Source of the DNA: Bisbaumannia salifodinae | GTDB taxonomy: Bacteria; Pseudomonadota; Gammaproteobacteria; Pseudomonadales; Halomonadaceae | Assembly (NCBI RefSeq): GCF_039522585.1 | Contig: NZ_BAAADR010000010.1 | Reading direction: 5' to 3' (one strand) | DNA: 64,000 nucleotides | Shown: piece after piece, positions 22,853 through 31,910 of the stretch | Numbering within the stretch: position 1 is the stretch's first letter | Layout of the letters: every line of letters starts with the position of its first letter | The notes under the pieces: generated by a model | Database searches by the model: none | The model's input: only the letters and a program-made list of their open reading frames with translations | What the model was told of the DNA's origin: nothing | Program-made: the position numbers and the translations under genes

Positions 22853-22902
22853 TCACGGTCCTAGTCACGGTCTTTAGTCACGGTCCTACTTCACGGCCCT
22901 AG
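22853..22902. repeat. four 12-13-bp tandem repeats in a leader
   Basis: TCACGGTCCTAG recurs with small changes at 22853-22864, 22865-22877, 22878-22890 and 22891-22902. The array ends six bases before the start codon of the polyferredoxin-like gene, so it occupies the ribosome-binding region. No clear Shine-Dalgarno sequence is present besides the repeat itself. Confidence 0.75.
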
Positions 22903-23002
22903 TTTGTGACGTTGCCGGGGCCGTCGCGGCCGGGCCTGCCTCTCGGGCTTATTTTTTTATCGCTAATGAATGAGTGTGGTCGGTTCTGGGTATCTCGCCA
23001 GA

Positions 23003-23509
23003 TCATCCTTGGTCTAATGTTTTCGCCGGTGGGGGCGCGTCCGGCCCGATAGCCTCCGTCGTCGGCGCCTCGGGTGAGGAAGCCGGTGGCGACTGCTCGT
23101 CGTCTTGGCGAGGGTCGGCTTCGCCCTCTGCCTCGGTGGACAGGTTGTCCTCGGCCGGCGCTTCCGCGGGGCGGGTCCAGCGCCGCAGGCGCTCGGCCAG
23201 TTCGCCGGCCAGCGGCTGCAGGCGCCGATAGTCGTCGTCGTAGTCATCCAGGCCGTCGCGCACGCCATACTGGTCGCCGGCGAAGAGGCGGCGCAGGGCG
23301 CGGCGGCGCAGGGCCTCGCCGACGCCGCTGGCCATAAAGGCGGAGATCTCGCTGCCCGGCGCCAGGTCGTCGGGGTCGGGCAGGGCGTCATCGGCGGCTG
23401 GTGTCGCCGATATCTCGACGTCGGCCTCGTCGACGGGCGGCGGGGCCGGGGCTTCCTCGGCCTGAGAGGCTTCACGCTTGCGCTCGGACCAGTGGGACAG
23501 GCGACTCAT
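23003..23509 (-). CDS. DUF3306 protein of the fdh operon
   Basis: The 168-residue protein starts MSRLSHWSERKR, then has a low-complexity acidic stretch, a central conserved part (LRRRALRRLFAGDQYGVRDGLDDY, about 80-103) and an acidic tail. That core marks the DUF3306 family, known mainly from fdh loci and of unknown function. GGGAG lies six bases before ATG 23509. An ATG at 23524 is less well placed. Confidence 0.82.
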   Translation of the reverse strand: MSRLSHWSERKREASQAEEAPAPPPVDEADVEISATPAADDALPDPDDLAPGSEISAFMASGVGEALRRRALRRLFAGDQYGVRDGLDDYDDDYRRLQPLAGELAERLRRWTRPAEAPAEDNLSTEAEGEADPRQDDEQSPPASSPEAPTTEAIGPDAPPPAKTLDQG

Positions 23510-23520
23510 GGCTATCTCCC

Positions 23521-23952
23521 TCATGGTTGCAGCTCCCGGGCGCGACCGGCGCCCTGGCGTTTTTTCTTGCGGCCCTCCGGGGGCGCCTCGCCGTGGCGGG
23601 CCAGATAGGCCTCGATCCAGGCCTGGATGGCCAGCGGCATGGCCACCTCGAGAACGCATTGCTCGCCGTCCATCCAGGCCGCCGCCACCTCCTGGCTGGC
23701 GGTGATGGCGCTGGGTTGGGGCTCAGGCGTATCGCTGTCACCGGCGCGCAGGAAGAGTCGAGGGGCGGCGGAGGCCAGGTTGAAGCGGTAGGCGGCGCGC
23801 TCGGTCATCAGCAGCTGCAGCGTCAGGCAACAGGGGCCGGCCTCGCCCGGCGTCAGGTCGACGATTTTCCAGCGCAGGCGGGTAAAGCCCTTGATGGTGA
23901 CGGGGACGCTCGACAGGTCGAAACTGAGGGAGCAGGATGTGGTGGCTGGCAT
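23521..23952 (-). CDS. DUF3305 protein of the fdh operon
   Basis: The 143-residue protein starts MPATTSCSLSFDLSSVPVT and has LTLQLLMTERAAYRFNLASA, WMDGEQCVLEV and a basic tail, a pattern found in DUF3305 proteins next to DUF3306 and FDH3 genes. Its function is unknown, probably in assembly. It is the first gene of the leftward fdh operon. The 93-base gap to fdhD is a shared divergent promoter region. Confidence 0.82.
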   Translation of the reverse strand: MPATTSCSLSFDLSSVPVTIKGFTRLRWKIVDLTPGEAGPCCLTLQLLMTERAAYRFNLASAAPRLFLRAGDSDTPEPQPSAITASQEVAAAWMDGEQCVLEVAMPLAIQAWIEAYLARHGEAPPEGRKKKRQGAGRARELQP

Positions 23953-24045
23953 GGGGCGCTCTTGTCGGCTTGACTCCCCTGCAGTAAAGACAGTCCCGGC
24001 CGAGACTGCCATGATCGGGGTCAACGATTGATTAAGGAGTTGCGA

Positions 24046-24885
24046 ATGCTTGCCTTGCCGCGTACCCATGCCCGGCTGCCGGCTACCCTGGAGATCGAGG
24101 TCGTCGATGAGTATGGCGAGCCCCGACGCCAGGCGATCGCCGCCGAGCGGGCCCTGACGGTCTACCTCAACAAGCGCGAGATCGTCACCCTGATGACCCT
24201 GGGGGCCGACCCGGAGGCCCTGGTGGTGGGCTACCTGCGCAATCAGGGCCTGGTGGCGGCCCGGGAAGACCTGGTTCAGGTGGCGGTGGATTGGGAGGTG
24301 GAGTCCGCCGCCGTGGTCACCCGCCACCCGCCCGAGGACCTGGAGGCACGCTTGGCCACGCGTACCGTGACCACCGGCTGCGGCCAGGGCACCGTCTTTG
24401 GGCGGCTGCTGGAGAGCATTCCCCCGACGCCGCCGGCCACCCGGTTAAGTCAGTCGGTGCTCTATCGGTTGCTGGATAACCTGGGCGCCTATAACGAGAC
24501 CTATCGCAGCGCCGGGGCCGTGCATGGTTGTGCCCTGTGCCGCCAGGAGGTGGTGCTCGATTTCGTCGAGGACGTGGGGCGCCACAATGCGGTGGATACC
24601 CTGGCCGGGCGCCAGTGGCTGGAAGAGGCGGAGTCGACGGCGGCGGATATCTTCTATACCACCGGACGCCTGACCTCGGAGATGGTGCTCAAGGTGGCCC
24701 AGATGGGCATCGGCGTACTGGTCTCCCGTTCCGGGGTCACCCAGAAGGGGGTGGAGCTGGCCAGCCGCTTCGGGGTGCTGCTGATCGCCCGGGCCAAGGG
24801 CAAGCACTTCCAGGCCATCCATGCCGGCGAGCGGCTGGTGCTGGATGCCATGCCGGCGCGTCGCCCCGGGGATCGCCGCCGCTGA
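24046..24885 (+). CDS. fdhD: formate dehydrogenase sulfurtransferase FdhD
   Basis: The 279-residue protein moves sulfur from IscS onto bis-MGD, which is required for active formate dehydrogenase. It has the CxxC in HGCALCRQEV (Cys162 and Cys165), TTGCGQGT upstream, FVEDVGRHNAVDTL and the GRLTSEMVLKVAQMGI segment. AAGGAG at 24034-24039 precedes ATG 24046 by six bases; TTG 24028 is an alternative start. It is divergent from the fdh operon that encodes its client. Confidence 0.94.
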   Translation: MLALPRTHARLPATLEIEVVDEYGEPRRQAIAAERALTVYLNKREIVTLMTLGADPEALVVGYLRNQGLVAAREDLVQVAVDWEVESAAVVTRHPPEDLEARLATRTVTTGCGQGTVFGRLLESIPPTPPATRLSQSVLYRLLDNLGAYNETYRSAGAVHGCALCRQEVVLDFVEDVGRHNAVDTLAGRQWLEEAESTAADIFYTTGRLTSEMVLKVAQMGIGVLVSRSGVTQKGVELASRFGVLLIARAKGKHFQAIHAGERLVLDAMPARRPGDRRR

Positions 24886-25098
24886 TTCCTGCTGGTGCAG
24901 TTGTTTGATTTTCTGCACGATTCTGGTGCGGTGTCCAACCGCACTCATGCTGCTTTTCTTCGCGAGCCCCAGGAATTATCCGGGGCGCTTGTGTCCACCT
25001 TGCCTGTCAATTATCTTTGTCGCGCGTGGCATATAAGATACAAAAGTGTCGATAAAATGGCATTTTTTACGATAATTCAAATCTTGAGGCAGACACCC

Positions 25099-26541
25099 AT
25101 GACGGACTCACCCTCCGCAACTCAATTGACGCGTGTGCTGGCACGCAAGGATGTGTTGGCGCTGGCCTTCGGCGCCATGATCGGCTGGGGCTGGATCGTG
25201 ATGACCGGCAGCTGGATACAGTCCGCCGGCAGCCTCGGCGCCATCACCGCCTTTATCCTCGGCGGTATCGCCATCGTGCTGGTGGGCCTGACCTATGCCG
25301 AGCTGGCCTCGGCCATGCCCCAGGTAGGCGGTGAGCATGTCTACAGCTATCGGGCCCTCGGCCACTTCGCCTCCTTCTTCTGCACCTGGGCCATTGCCCT
25401 GGGGTATGTGAGCGTGGTGGCCTTCGAGGCGGTGGCGCTGCCCACCGTGGTGGAGCACCTCTTCCCCGGCTATGCGGTGGGCCATCTGTGGTCCATCGCC
25501 GGCTGGGACGTTCAGGCCACCTGGGTGGTGGTGGGCGTCGCCGGTTCCGTGGCGATGATGGCGATCAACTATGTGGGCATCCGCACCGCGGCCCTGGTGC
25601 AGAAGGTGGTGACCCTGTTGATCCTGGTGGTGGGCATCATGTTTATCACCGGGGCGCTATTCGAGGGCGAACGGGCGACCATGGAACCGCTGTTCAATAC
25701 CTCCGAGGGGGTGATGGGCGGCATCATGCTGGTACTGATCATGGTGCCCTTCATGTTCGTCGGCTTCGACGTCATTCCCCAGGCCGCCGAGGAGATCAAC
25801 CTGCCGTTCCGGGAGATCGGCCGGGTACTGATGGTCTCGGTGATCATGGCGGTGTTCTGGTATGCGCTGATCATCCTCGGCACTTCCCTGATGCTGGATG
25901 CCGAGGCGCTGGGGGCCAGCTCCCTGGCGGTGCCCGATGCCATGCAGGCGGTGTTCCGGGCTCCCTGGGCGGGTAACCTGATGGTGCTGGCGGGGATCGC
26001 CGGGATCATCACCAGTTGGAATGCCTTCTACGTTGGTGGCTCCCGGGCCATCTACGCCCTGGCCCACTCGGGCATGTTGCCGGCCTTCCTGGCCAAGCTG
26101 CACCCCAAGCACCGCACCCCCACCAATGCCATCCTGCTGATGGGGCTGCTCTCCTGTCTGGCGCCTTTCTTCGGGCGTCCGGCCCTGGTCTGGCTGGTGG
26201 TCGCCGGTGGCCTGGGGATCGTGATCGCCTACCTCTTCGTGTCGCTCTCCTTCGTGATGCTGCGCATCAAGGCACCGGAGATGGAGCGCCCCTTCAAGGT
26301 GCGCCAGGGCATGGTGGTGGGCGTGATCGCCGTGTTGCTCTCCCTGGGCCTGATCGCCCTCTATCTGCCGGGTAGCCCGGCGGCGTTGGCGCCGGCGGAG
26401 TGGGTCCTGTTTCTGGGGTGGATGGGCCTCGGCCTGGTGCTCTATGCCTGGTCCCGGGCGCGCTATGGCGTGGCCTTCAGCGACAAAATGATGTACCGCG
26501 AGCTGGCCGGCACCGAGGCCGAGGCCCATCCCGGGCGCTGA
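25099..26541 (+). CDS. APC-superfamily amino acid/amine permease
   Basis: The 480-residue protein has about twelve membrane helices. The first contains FGAMIGWGWIVMTGSW, the unwound helix-1 motif of APC transporters, and VGFDVIPQAAEEINLPFREIG is typical of helices 6-7. It takes up an amino acid or amine; the substrate cannot be named. A rho-independent terminator follows. A leftward XRE-cupin regulator gene converges on it. The long upstream frame to 24895 is not supported by a ribosome site. Confidence 0.85.
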   Translation: MTDSPSATQLTRVLARKDVLALAFGAMIGWGWIVMTGSWIQSAGSLGAITAFILGGIAIVLVGLTYAELASAMPQVGGEHVYSYRALGHFASFFCTWAIALGYVSVVAFEAVALPTVVEHLFPGYAVGHLWSIAGWDVQATWVVVGVAGSVAMMAINYVGIRTAALVQKVVTLLILVVGIMFITGALFEGERATMEPLFNTSEGVMGGIMLVLIMVPFMFVGFDVIPQAAEEINLPFREIGRVLMVSVIMAVFWYALIILGTSLMLDAEALGASSLAVPDAMQAVFRAPWAGNLMVLAGIAGIITSWNAFYVGGSRAIYALAHSGMLPAFLAKLHPKHRTPTNAILLMGLLSCLAPFFGRPALVWLVVAGGLGIVIAYLFVSLSFVMLRIKAPEMERPFKVRQGMVVGVIAVLLSLGLIALYLPGSPAALAPAEWVLFLGWMGLGLVLYAWSRARYGVAFSDKMMYRELAGTEAEAHPGR

Positions 26542-26560
26542 GTGACAGCCGACACCATGC

Positions 26561-26587
26561 AAAAGGCCCCGTTATGGGGCCTTTTTT
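26561..26587. terminator. bidirectional terminator after the APC permease
   Basis: AAAAGGCCCC pairs with GGGGCCTTTT around a GTTAT loop and is followed by a T run (26582-26587). It separates convergent genes and can serve both. Confidence 0.85.
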
Positions 26588-26617
26588 GTTGCTCTCGGGG
26601 GCGTTGGGACTAGTCCG

Positions 26618-27250
26618 TCAGACCACATCGCCTCGGGTACAGACCGAGAGCACCACGGCGTCTTCTTCACTCACCGAGATCAGCGCATGGCCCATGTCGC
26701 TGTCGAAGTAGATGCTGTCGCCGCGCTCCAGGCGCAGCGGCTCATAGAACTCGGTGTAGAGCAGGATCGCCCCCTCTAGGACGATCAGGAATTCCTCGCC
26801 GTCATGGCGCACCCACTCGTTGAACTCCTCGAAGTGGCGGGCCCGCACGATGGTCTTGAAGGGGATCATGCGCTTCTGGGCCAGCTGCCAGGAGAGCAGC
26901 TCGTGCTCGTAGGTGGGGGTGGGATGGAGCTGCCCCTCGCCGACCCGGGTCAGGTCGCGCCGCCCCAGGGTGCGCTGCTGGGCCTTGGGGGGGCTGAGCA
27001 ACTGGGGCAGGTCGATATCCAGGCCGGTGATCAGTTTCTGCACCGCGCTGAAGGTGGGCGAGATCTGGTCGTTCTCGATCTTCGACAGGGTCGAGCGGGC
27101 CAGGCCGGTACGCTGGCTGACGTCGTCCAGGGTCCAGTGATTGGCGAGACGGATCTCCTTGAGCCGCTCGCCGAGTCGCAGCGGCTCGACGAAGGCCTTG
27201 CGTCCCGAGGCGATACGCAGGGCGGCAGCCTGATCGGTGGTGGCGGTCAT
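26618..27250 (-). CDS. XRE-family regulator with cupin domain
   Basis: The 210-residue protein has an N-terminal helix-turn-helix (ERLKEIRLANHWTLDDVSQRT, about 28-48, then LARSTLSKIENDQISPT) and a C-terminal cupin (HDGEEFLIVLEGAILLY, about 150-166) that likely senses a small molecule. Such regulators often control amino acid or polyamine uptake and breakdown, which fits its convergent permease neighbour. ATG 27250 was chosen; a GTG at 27259 is possible. The ligand is unknown. Confidence 0.85.
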   Translation of the reverse strand: MTATTDQAAALRIASGRKAFVEPLRLGERLKEIRLANHWTLDDVSQRTGLARSTLSKIENDQISPTFSAVQKLITGLDIDLPQLLSPPKAQQRTLGRRDLTRVGEGQLHPTPTYEHELLSWQLAQKRMIPFKTIVRARHFEEFNEWVRHDGEEFLIVLEGAILLYTEFYEPLRLERGDSIYFDSDMGHALISVSEEDAVVLSVCTRGDVV

Positions 27251-27362
27251 AAGGTTCACTATCGGAAAAATATTTCCTCAAAGCGTACCATAGAACACCG
27301 GCCGCCGTGGGGCGGCGCCTGTCCCACGGCGACACCGGGATAGGCAGCGGCGTCAGCGTGGT

Positions 27363-28298
27363 TCAGCCCTCGAAGGGCAGTCCCAGCAGTGCCCGCACAT
27401 GGGCCCCGGCGCTGCGTCCCAGGGACTCCAGGTCATAGCCTCCCTCCAGCACCGAGACCAGGCGGTTGTCGGCGAAGCGCGCGGCGATCTCCAGGGCGAA
27501 GCGAGTGACCCAGTCATAGTCGGCCTCGGTGAGGCAGAGCTCCGCCAGGGGATCGTCCCGATGGCCATCGAAGCCCGCCGAGACCAGCACCAGCTCCGGG
27601 CGGAAGGCCTCCAGGGCCGGCCGCCAGTCGCGCTCGATGGCCTCGCGGAAGACGGCGCCGTCGCTGCCGGCGGGCAGCGGCGTATTGATCACATTGGTGA
27701 ACTCCGCCTTGAGGTAGCGCCAGGGGTACAGCGGGTATTGGTAGCTGGAGCAGACCAGCACCCCGGGGTCGTCCTTGAAGATGTCCACGGTGCCGTTGCC
27801 CTGGTGGACGTCGAAGTCGAGGATGGCGATGCGGCTGGCGCCATACTGGGCCCGGGCATGGGCGGCCCCCACCGCCACGTTATTGAAGAAACAGAAGCCC
27901 ATGGCTTCGCTGGCCTCGGCGTGGTGTCCCGGCGGGCGCACCGCACAGAAGACGTTGTCGGCCTGCCGGCGGTAGACCTGGTCGACGCCGCGGATCACCG
28001 CCCCGGCGGCGACCCGGGCCGCGTCCAGGCTAGCGGGGTTCATCAGGGTGTCGCCGTCCAGGGAGATCAAGCCATGCTCGGGGACGCACTTGATCAGCGA
28101 CTGGATATGGCGCCGTGGATGCACCCGTTCCAGTTGCTCGTCGCTGGCCGGCTTGGCCTCGGACTGCATGGTCTGCTGGAGCAGGCCGGCCAGCGACAGG
28201 CGGGCACGGATCGCCTCCAGGCGCAGCGGGCTCTCGGGATGCTCCGGCCCCATATGGTGGTCGAGGCAGCGGGGGTGGGTGATATAGGCGGTGATCAT
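27363..28298 (-). CDS. class II histone deacetylase-like enzyme
   Basis: The 311-residue protein has the arginase/deacetylase fold with RPPGHHAEASEAMGFCFFNN (about 130-149), the zinc ligands in LDFDVHQGNGT, and SAGFDGHRDDPLAEL. Bacterial members deacetylate acetylpolyamines or protein lysines. Its start lies 104 bases from the divergent start of a PatZ-type acetyltransferase, which suggests a role in reversing protein acetylation. An acetylpolyamine amidohydrolase role cannot be excluded. Confidence 0.88.
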   Translation of the reverse strand: MITAYITHPRCLDHHMGPEHPESPLRLEAIRARLSLAGLLQQTMQSEAKPASDEQLERVHPRRHIQSLIKCVPEHGLISLDGDTLMNPASLDAARVAAGAVIRGVDQVYRRQADNVFCAVRPPGHHAEASEAMGFCFFNNVAVGAAHARAQYGASRIAILDFDVHQGNGTVDIFKDDPGVLVCSSYQYPLYPWRYLKAEFTNVINTPLPAGSDGAVFREAIERDWRPALEAFRPELVLVSAGFDGHRDDPLAELCLTEADYDWVTRFALEIAARFADNRLVSVLEGGYDLESLGRSAGAHVRALLGLPFEG

Positions 28299-28402
28299 GG
28301 CAGGCTCCAGGCGCGTCGCCACGACCTTAAACGCTGGTTGGCCTTGCATGACAGTGCCAATAAGTCGTACACAGGGAGCGGACAGTCGCGGGGGAGTCGC
28401 CG

Positions 28403-31150
28403 GTGAGCACACGTTTTCTCAGACATTTCTTCGAACCGCGTAGCCTGGCGGTGGTGGGGGCCTCGGAGAAGCCCCACTCCATGGGCGGGCTGGTGATCCG
28501 CAACCTCCAGGAGGGCGGCTTCCGCGGCCCCATCTGGGCGGTCAACCGCAAGGGCTACGAGAGCGTTCATGGCCAGCCCTGCGTGACCCGGGTCGACGAC
28601 CTGCCGGAGGTGCCCGACCTGGCGGTCGTCTGTACCCCGGTGGCCACCCTGCCCAAGCTGATCAAGCGCCTGGGCGCCTTCGGTGTCAAGGCGGCCCTGG
28701 TGCTCTCGGGGGGCTCCCACCTCGATGATAGCGCCGACGGCGAGGGCTCGATCCGCACCCGCATGCTGGCGGCGGCACGCCCCTCGGGAATTCGTATCCT
28801 GGGCCCGGAGTGCATGGGCATCGTGGTGCCGGGACGGCGGCTCAACGCCACCTATGCCGGTCAACCGGTCAAGGCGGGCAAGGTCGCCTACCTGGGCCAG
28901 TCCGGGATGCTGGGCAACGCCATGATCGACTGGGCGGCGGGGCGTGGCATCGGCTTCTCGCATCTGGTGACCCTGGGCGACAGCGTCGATGTACTGCTCC
29001 CCGACCTGATCGACTATATCAACCAGTACGCCCCGTCCCAGGCGCTGCTGCTGCATCTGGAGCGCATCCACGATGCCCAGCACTTCATGACCGCGCTGCG
29101 CGAGGCGTCGCGCCATCGCCTGGTGTTGGCCATCAAGAGTGGGCGCACTAGCGCCTCGGACCTCTCCAATCTGCCACCCACCCCGGGGGTGGCCAATCGC
29201 GACGTGATCTTCGATGCCGCCCTGGCGCGGGCCGGGGTGGTGCGGGTCAATGACTCCGACGAGCTCTTCGATGCCCTGGAGACCCTGTCGAGGATGAAGC
29301 CCCTGCGCGGCGATCGCCTGGCCATCGTCGCCAACGGCCTGGGGCCGGCGATGCTGGCCATCGATAAGCTGGTCAGCGCCGGCGGGCGCCTGGCGGAGTT
29401 CACCGACGCGACCCGGGAGGCGCTGCAGGCGGCGGACTTCGACATGACCCTGCCGGGCCGCAACCCGGTGGACCTGGGCAGCGATGCCACCCCCGAGCGG
29501 CTGGTGGAGGCGCTGGCGCTGGTGGCCGCCGATGCCAACGTGGACGCCGTGCTGGTGGTGCATGCGCCGACCCGGCTGGCGCCGGCCAGGGCCACCGCCG
29601 AGGCGATCATCGCCAACCGCAGGCGCTTCCGGCGCAACCTGCTGACCAGTTGGATGGGCCTGGAGGAGGCCATGGCGGCGCGCCATGAGTTCCACCTGGC
29701 CGGGTTGCCCACCTATATGTCGCCGGAGAAGGCGGTCAAGGCCTTTATGCATATGGTCGATTACCAGCGGGTCCAGGCGCTGCTCCAGGAGACCCCGCCG
29801 AGCCTGCCCTTTACCACGGCCGCCGAGAGTCGCGACCGCTGTCGCGCCCTGATCGACCGGGCCTGGGAGGCGGGCCGCCGGCGCCTGACCCATAGCGAGA
29901 CCGCCCGGGTGTTGGCCGCCTACGGGATCGCGTCGGCGCCGTCCCGTTACCCCGTTACGCCGGAGGAGGGGGAGTCGGCGGCCGCCGAGCTGGAAGGGCC
30001 CCTGGCCTTGAAGGTGGTGCACGATCATAACTGCACGCCCTTTCGTTACCGGCGCCATCCCCACAAGCTCTCGGCGGGGCTGCTCCAGGACCTGGAGAGC
30101 CCCGCCCAGGTGGCCGAGGGGATGCGCCGGCTGGCCGACAAGGTGGCGGAGAAGTTTCCCGACAGCCCCATCCAGGAGTTCTGCCTGCAGCCCATGCAAC
30201 GCGGCAAGCACTCCCTGCAGCTGTGCGCCGGCATCACCCGGGATCCGGTGTTCGGCCCGGTGGTCCTGTTCGGTATCGGTGGCTACAAGGTCAATGTGCT
30301 GGCGGATCGCCAGGTGGCGTTGCCGCCGCTCAATATCACCCTGGCCGACGACCTGATCCAGCGCACCCATGCCGCCAAGCTGATTCGCGAACACTCCCGG
30401 GACCCGGAGCGTGACCTGGAGCGGCTGCGCCGCCTGCTGGTGCAGCTCTCCCAGCTGGCCGCCGACCTGCCGCGGCTGCAGGGGCTGGAGATCAATCCCC
30501 TGGTGCTCAATCGCGACGGCATGGTGGCGGTGGACTTCGCCATGGACCTGGGGTCGCCGGGGCGCCATGCCATCATGCCCTACCCGGAGGAACTCCGGGA
30601 GTGGCTGACCCTGCCCAACGGCATGCAGGTGGAGGTGCGGCCGATCCGTGCCGAGGATGCGCCGCTGATCACCGGCTTCCATACCCGGCTCTCCGAGGAG
30701 AGCATTCGCTTTCGCTATTTCCACAACAAGGCGTCGCTGACCCAGCGCGACCTCTCGATGCTGGCGCATATCAACTACGACCGGCAGATGGCCTTTATCG
30801 CCGAGCGTCACGGCGAGGAGGGCGACAAGGAGATGCTGGGCGTGGTGCGGGTATGGAACGACCCGGACAACATTCGCACCGAGTTCTCCATCATCATCCG
30901 CGACGACCTCCAGGGCCAGGGCCTGGGCAGCCTGCTGATGAATAAGATGATCCGCTACTGCAAGGGGGTGGGCACCCTGGAGATGGTGGGCCAGATCATG
31001 GTGGACAATCACCCCATGCGGGCGCTGATGAAGCACCTGGGGTTCCGGCTGCGCTACAACATGGAGGAGCAGGTGGTGGATGCCACCCTGCGGCTCAACG
31101 AGCCGAGCAGCGAATGGCAGCGTCACCGCCTCGATAGCCAGCCGGACTGA
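28403..31150 (+). CDS. PatZ/YfiQ-type protein lysine acetyltransferase
   Basis: The 915-residue protein joins an NDP-forming acyl-CoA synthetase module to a GNAT domain. It has a CoA-binding part (starting FEPRSLAVVGASEKPHSMGG), a ligase part (about 130-460), an ATP-grasp part (about 490-710) and a GNAT acetyltransferase domain (about 745-900, with DDLQGQGLGSLLM for acetyl-CoA binding). E. coli PatZ (886 residues) has the same order. The start is GTG 28403 with GGGGAG six bases upstream. It probably acetylates metabolic enzymes such as acetyl-CoA synthetase. Confidence 0.9.
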   Translation: MSTRFLRHFFEPRSLAVVGASEKPHSMGGLVIRNLQEGGFRGPIWAVNRKGYESVHGQPCVTRVDDLPEVPDLAVVCTPVATLPKLIKRLGAFGVKAALVLSGGSHLDDSADGEGSIRTRMLAAARPSGIRILGPECMGIVVPGRRLNATYAGQPVKAGKVAYLGQSGMLGNAMIDWAAGRGIGFSHLVTLGDSVDVLLPDLIDYINQYAPSQALLLHLERIHDAQHFMTALREASRHRLVLAIKSGRTSASDLSNLPPTPGVANRDVIFDAALARAGVVRVNDSDELFDALETLSRMKPLRGDRLAIVANGLGPAMLAIDKLVSAGGRLAEFTDATREALQAADFDMTLPGRNPVDLGSDATPERLVEALALVAADANVDAVLVVHAPTRLAPARATAEAIIANRRRFRRNLLTSWMGLEEAMAARHEFHLAGLPTYMSPEKAVKAFMHMVDYQRVQALLQETPPSLPFTTAAESRDRCRALIDRAWEAGRRRLTHSETARVLAAYGIASAPSRYPVTPEEGESAAAELEGPLALKVVHDHNCTPFRYRRHPHKLSAGLLQDLESPAQVAEGMRRLADKVAEKFPDSPIQEFCLQPMQRGKHSLQLCAGITRDPVFGPVVLFGIGGYKVNVLADRQVALPPLNITLADDLIQRTHAAKLIREHSRDPERDLERLRRLLVQLSQLAADLPRLQGLEINPLVLNRDGMVAVDFAMDLGSPGRHAIMPYPEELREWLTLPNGMQVEVRPIRAEDAPLITGFHTRLSEESIRFRYFHNKASLTQRDLSMLAHINYDRQMAFIAERHGEEGDKEMLGVVRVWNDPDNIRTEFSIIIRDDLQGQGLGSLLMNKMIRYCKGVGTLEMVGQIMVDNHPMRALMKHLGFRLRYNMEEQVVDATLRLNEPSSEWQRHRLDSQPD

Positions 31151-31228
31151 CGCCGGGCGGGTGACCCCGACCTGGAAATGCCGACGGCCACCCACTCTGG
31201 GGTGGCCGTCGTTGGTATCACGGTCCCC

Positions 31229-31870
31229 TTAGGGGGCCAGGCGCACCTTGCTCCACTGCGCGTCGCGCAGGCTGTAGCGAATCCGGTCATGCAATCGACT
31301 GGGCTGACCCTGCCAGAACTCGATCATCTCGGGGATCACCCGGTAGCCACCCCAGTTGGCCGGACGCATTACCGGTTGGCCGTCATAGGCCTGTTCGAAG
31401 CGGTTCTGGCGCTCTGCCAGCCAGTCGCGATCGGGAATCTCCACGCTCTGGGTGGCGATCCAGGCGCCCAACTGGCTGCCCCGGGGGCGGCTGGCGAAGT
31501 AGTGATCCGACTCTTCCGGACTGACCTGGCTGACCGGCCCCTCGATGCGCACCTGGCGATCCAGCTTGGGCCACCAGAAGACCAGGGCGGCGTGGGGCAC
31601 ATTGGCCAGCTCGCTGCCCTTGTGGCTGTGGTAGTTGGTGTAGAAGCACAGTCCCTTGTCGTCGATGCCCTTGAGCAGCACGATGCGGGCATGGGGCAAC
31701 CCCTGGCTGTCCACCGTGGCCAGGGTCATGGCGTTGCCGTCATCCCCCTCGGTCTCGAGCGCTAGGGCCAGCCACTCCTCGAACAGCGTCATCGGCGCTT
31801 CGGGGGTCGAGTCGGTATCCAGGCGCCCCCCTTCGTAGTCGCGGCGGATATCGGCGATATTGCGTGTCAT
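31229..31870 (-). CDS. pdxH: pyridoxamine 5'-phosphate oxidase
   Basis: The 213-residue flavoprotein makes pyridoxal phosphate from PNP or PMP. Visible signatures are MTLATVDSQGLPHARIVLLKG, the FMN-binding FYTNYHSHKGSEL, ASRPRGSQLGAWIATQS and the C-terminal EFWQGQPSRLHDRIRY. AAGGAG lies before ATG 31870, which is preferred to ATG 31894. An array of 57-bp repeats lies just upstream of this gene. Confidence 0.95.
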   Translation of the reverse strand: MTRNIADIRRDYEGGRLDTDSTPEAPMTLFEEWLALALETEGDDGNAMTLATVDSQGLPHARIVLLKGIDDKGLCFYTNYHSHKGSELANVPHAALVFWWPKLDRQVRIEGPVSQVSPEESDHYFASRPRGSQLGAWIATQSVEIPDRDWLAERQNRFEQAYDGQPVMRPANWGGYRVIPEMIEFWQGQPSRLHDRIRYSLRDAQWSKVRLAP

Positions 31871-31910
31871 GGCGTTCTCCTTGAAGTCGTTCATGGGGTT
31901 GCCGGTTGTC

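Noticed and set aside
28295..31195. 966-codon frame antisense to the PatZ-type gene
   Set aside because: Composition is typical of an antisense shadow (Gln, His, Gly, Arg rich), and the sense frame has complete domains.
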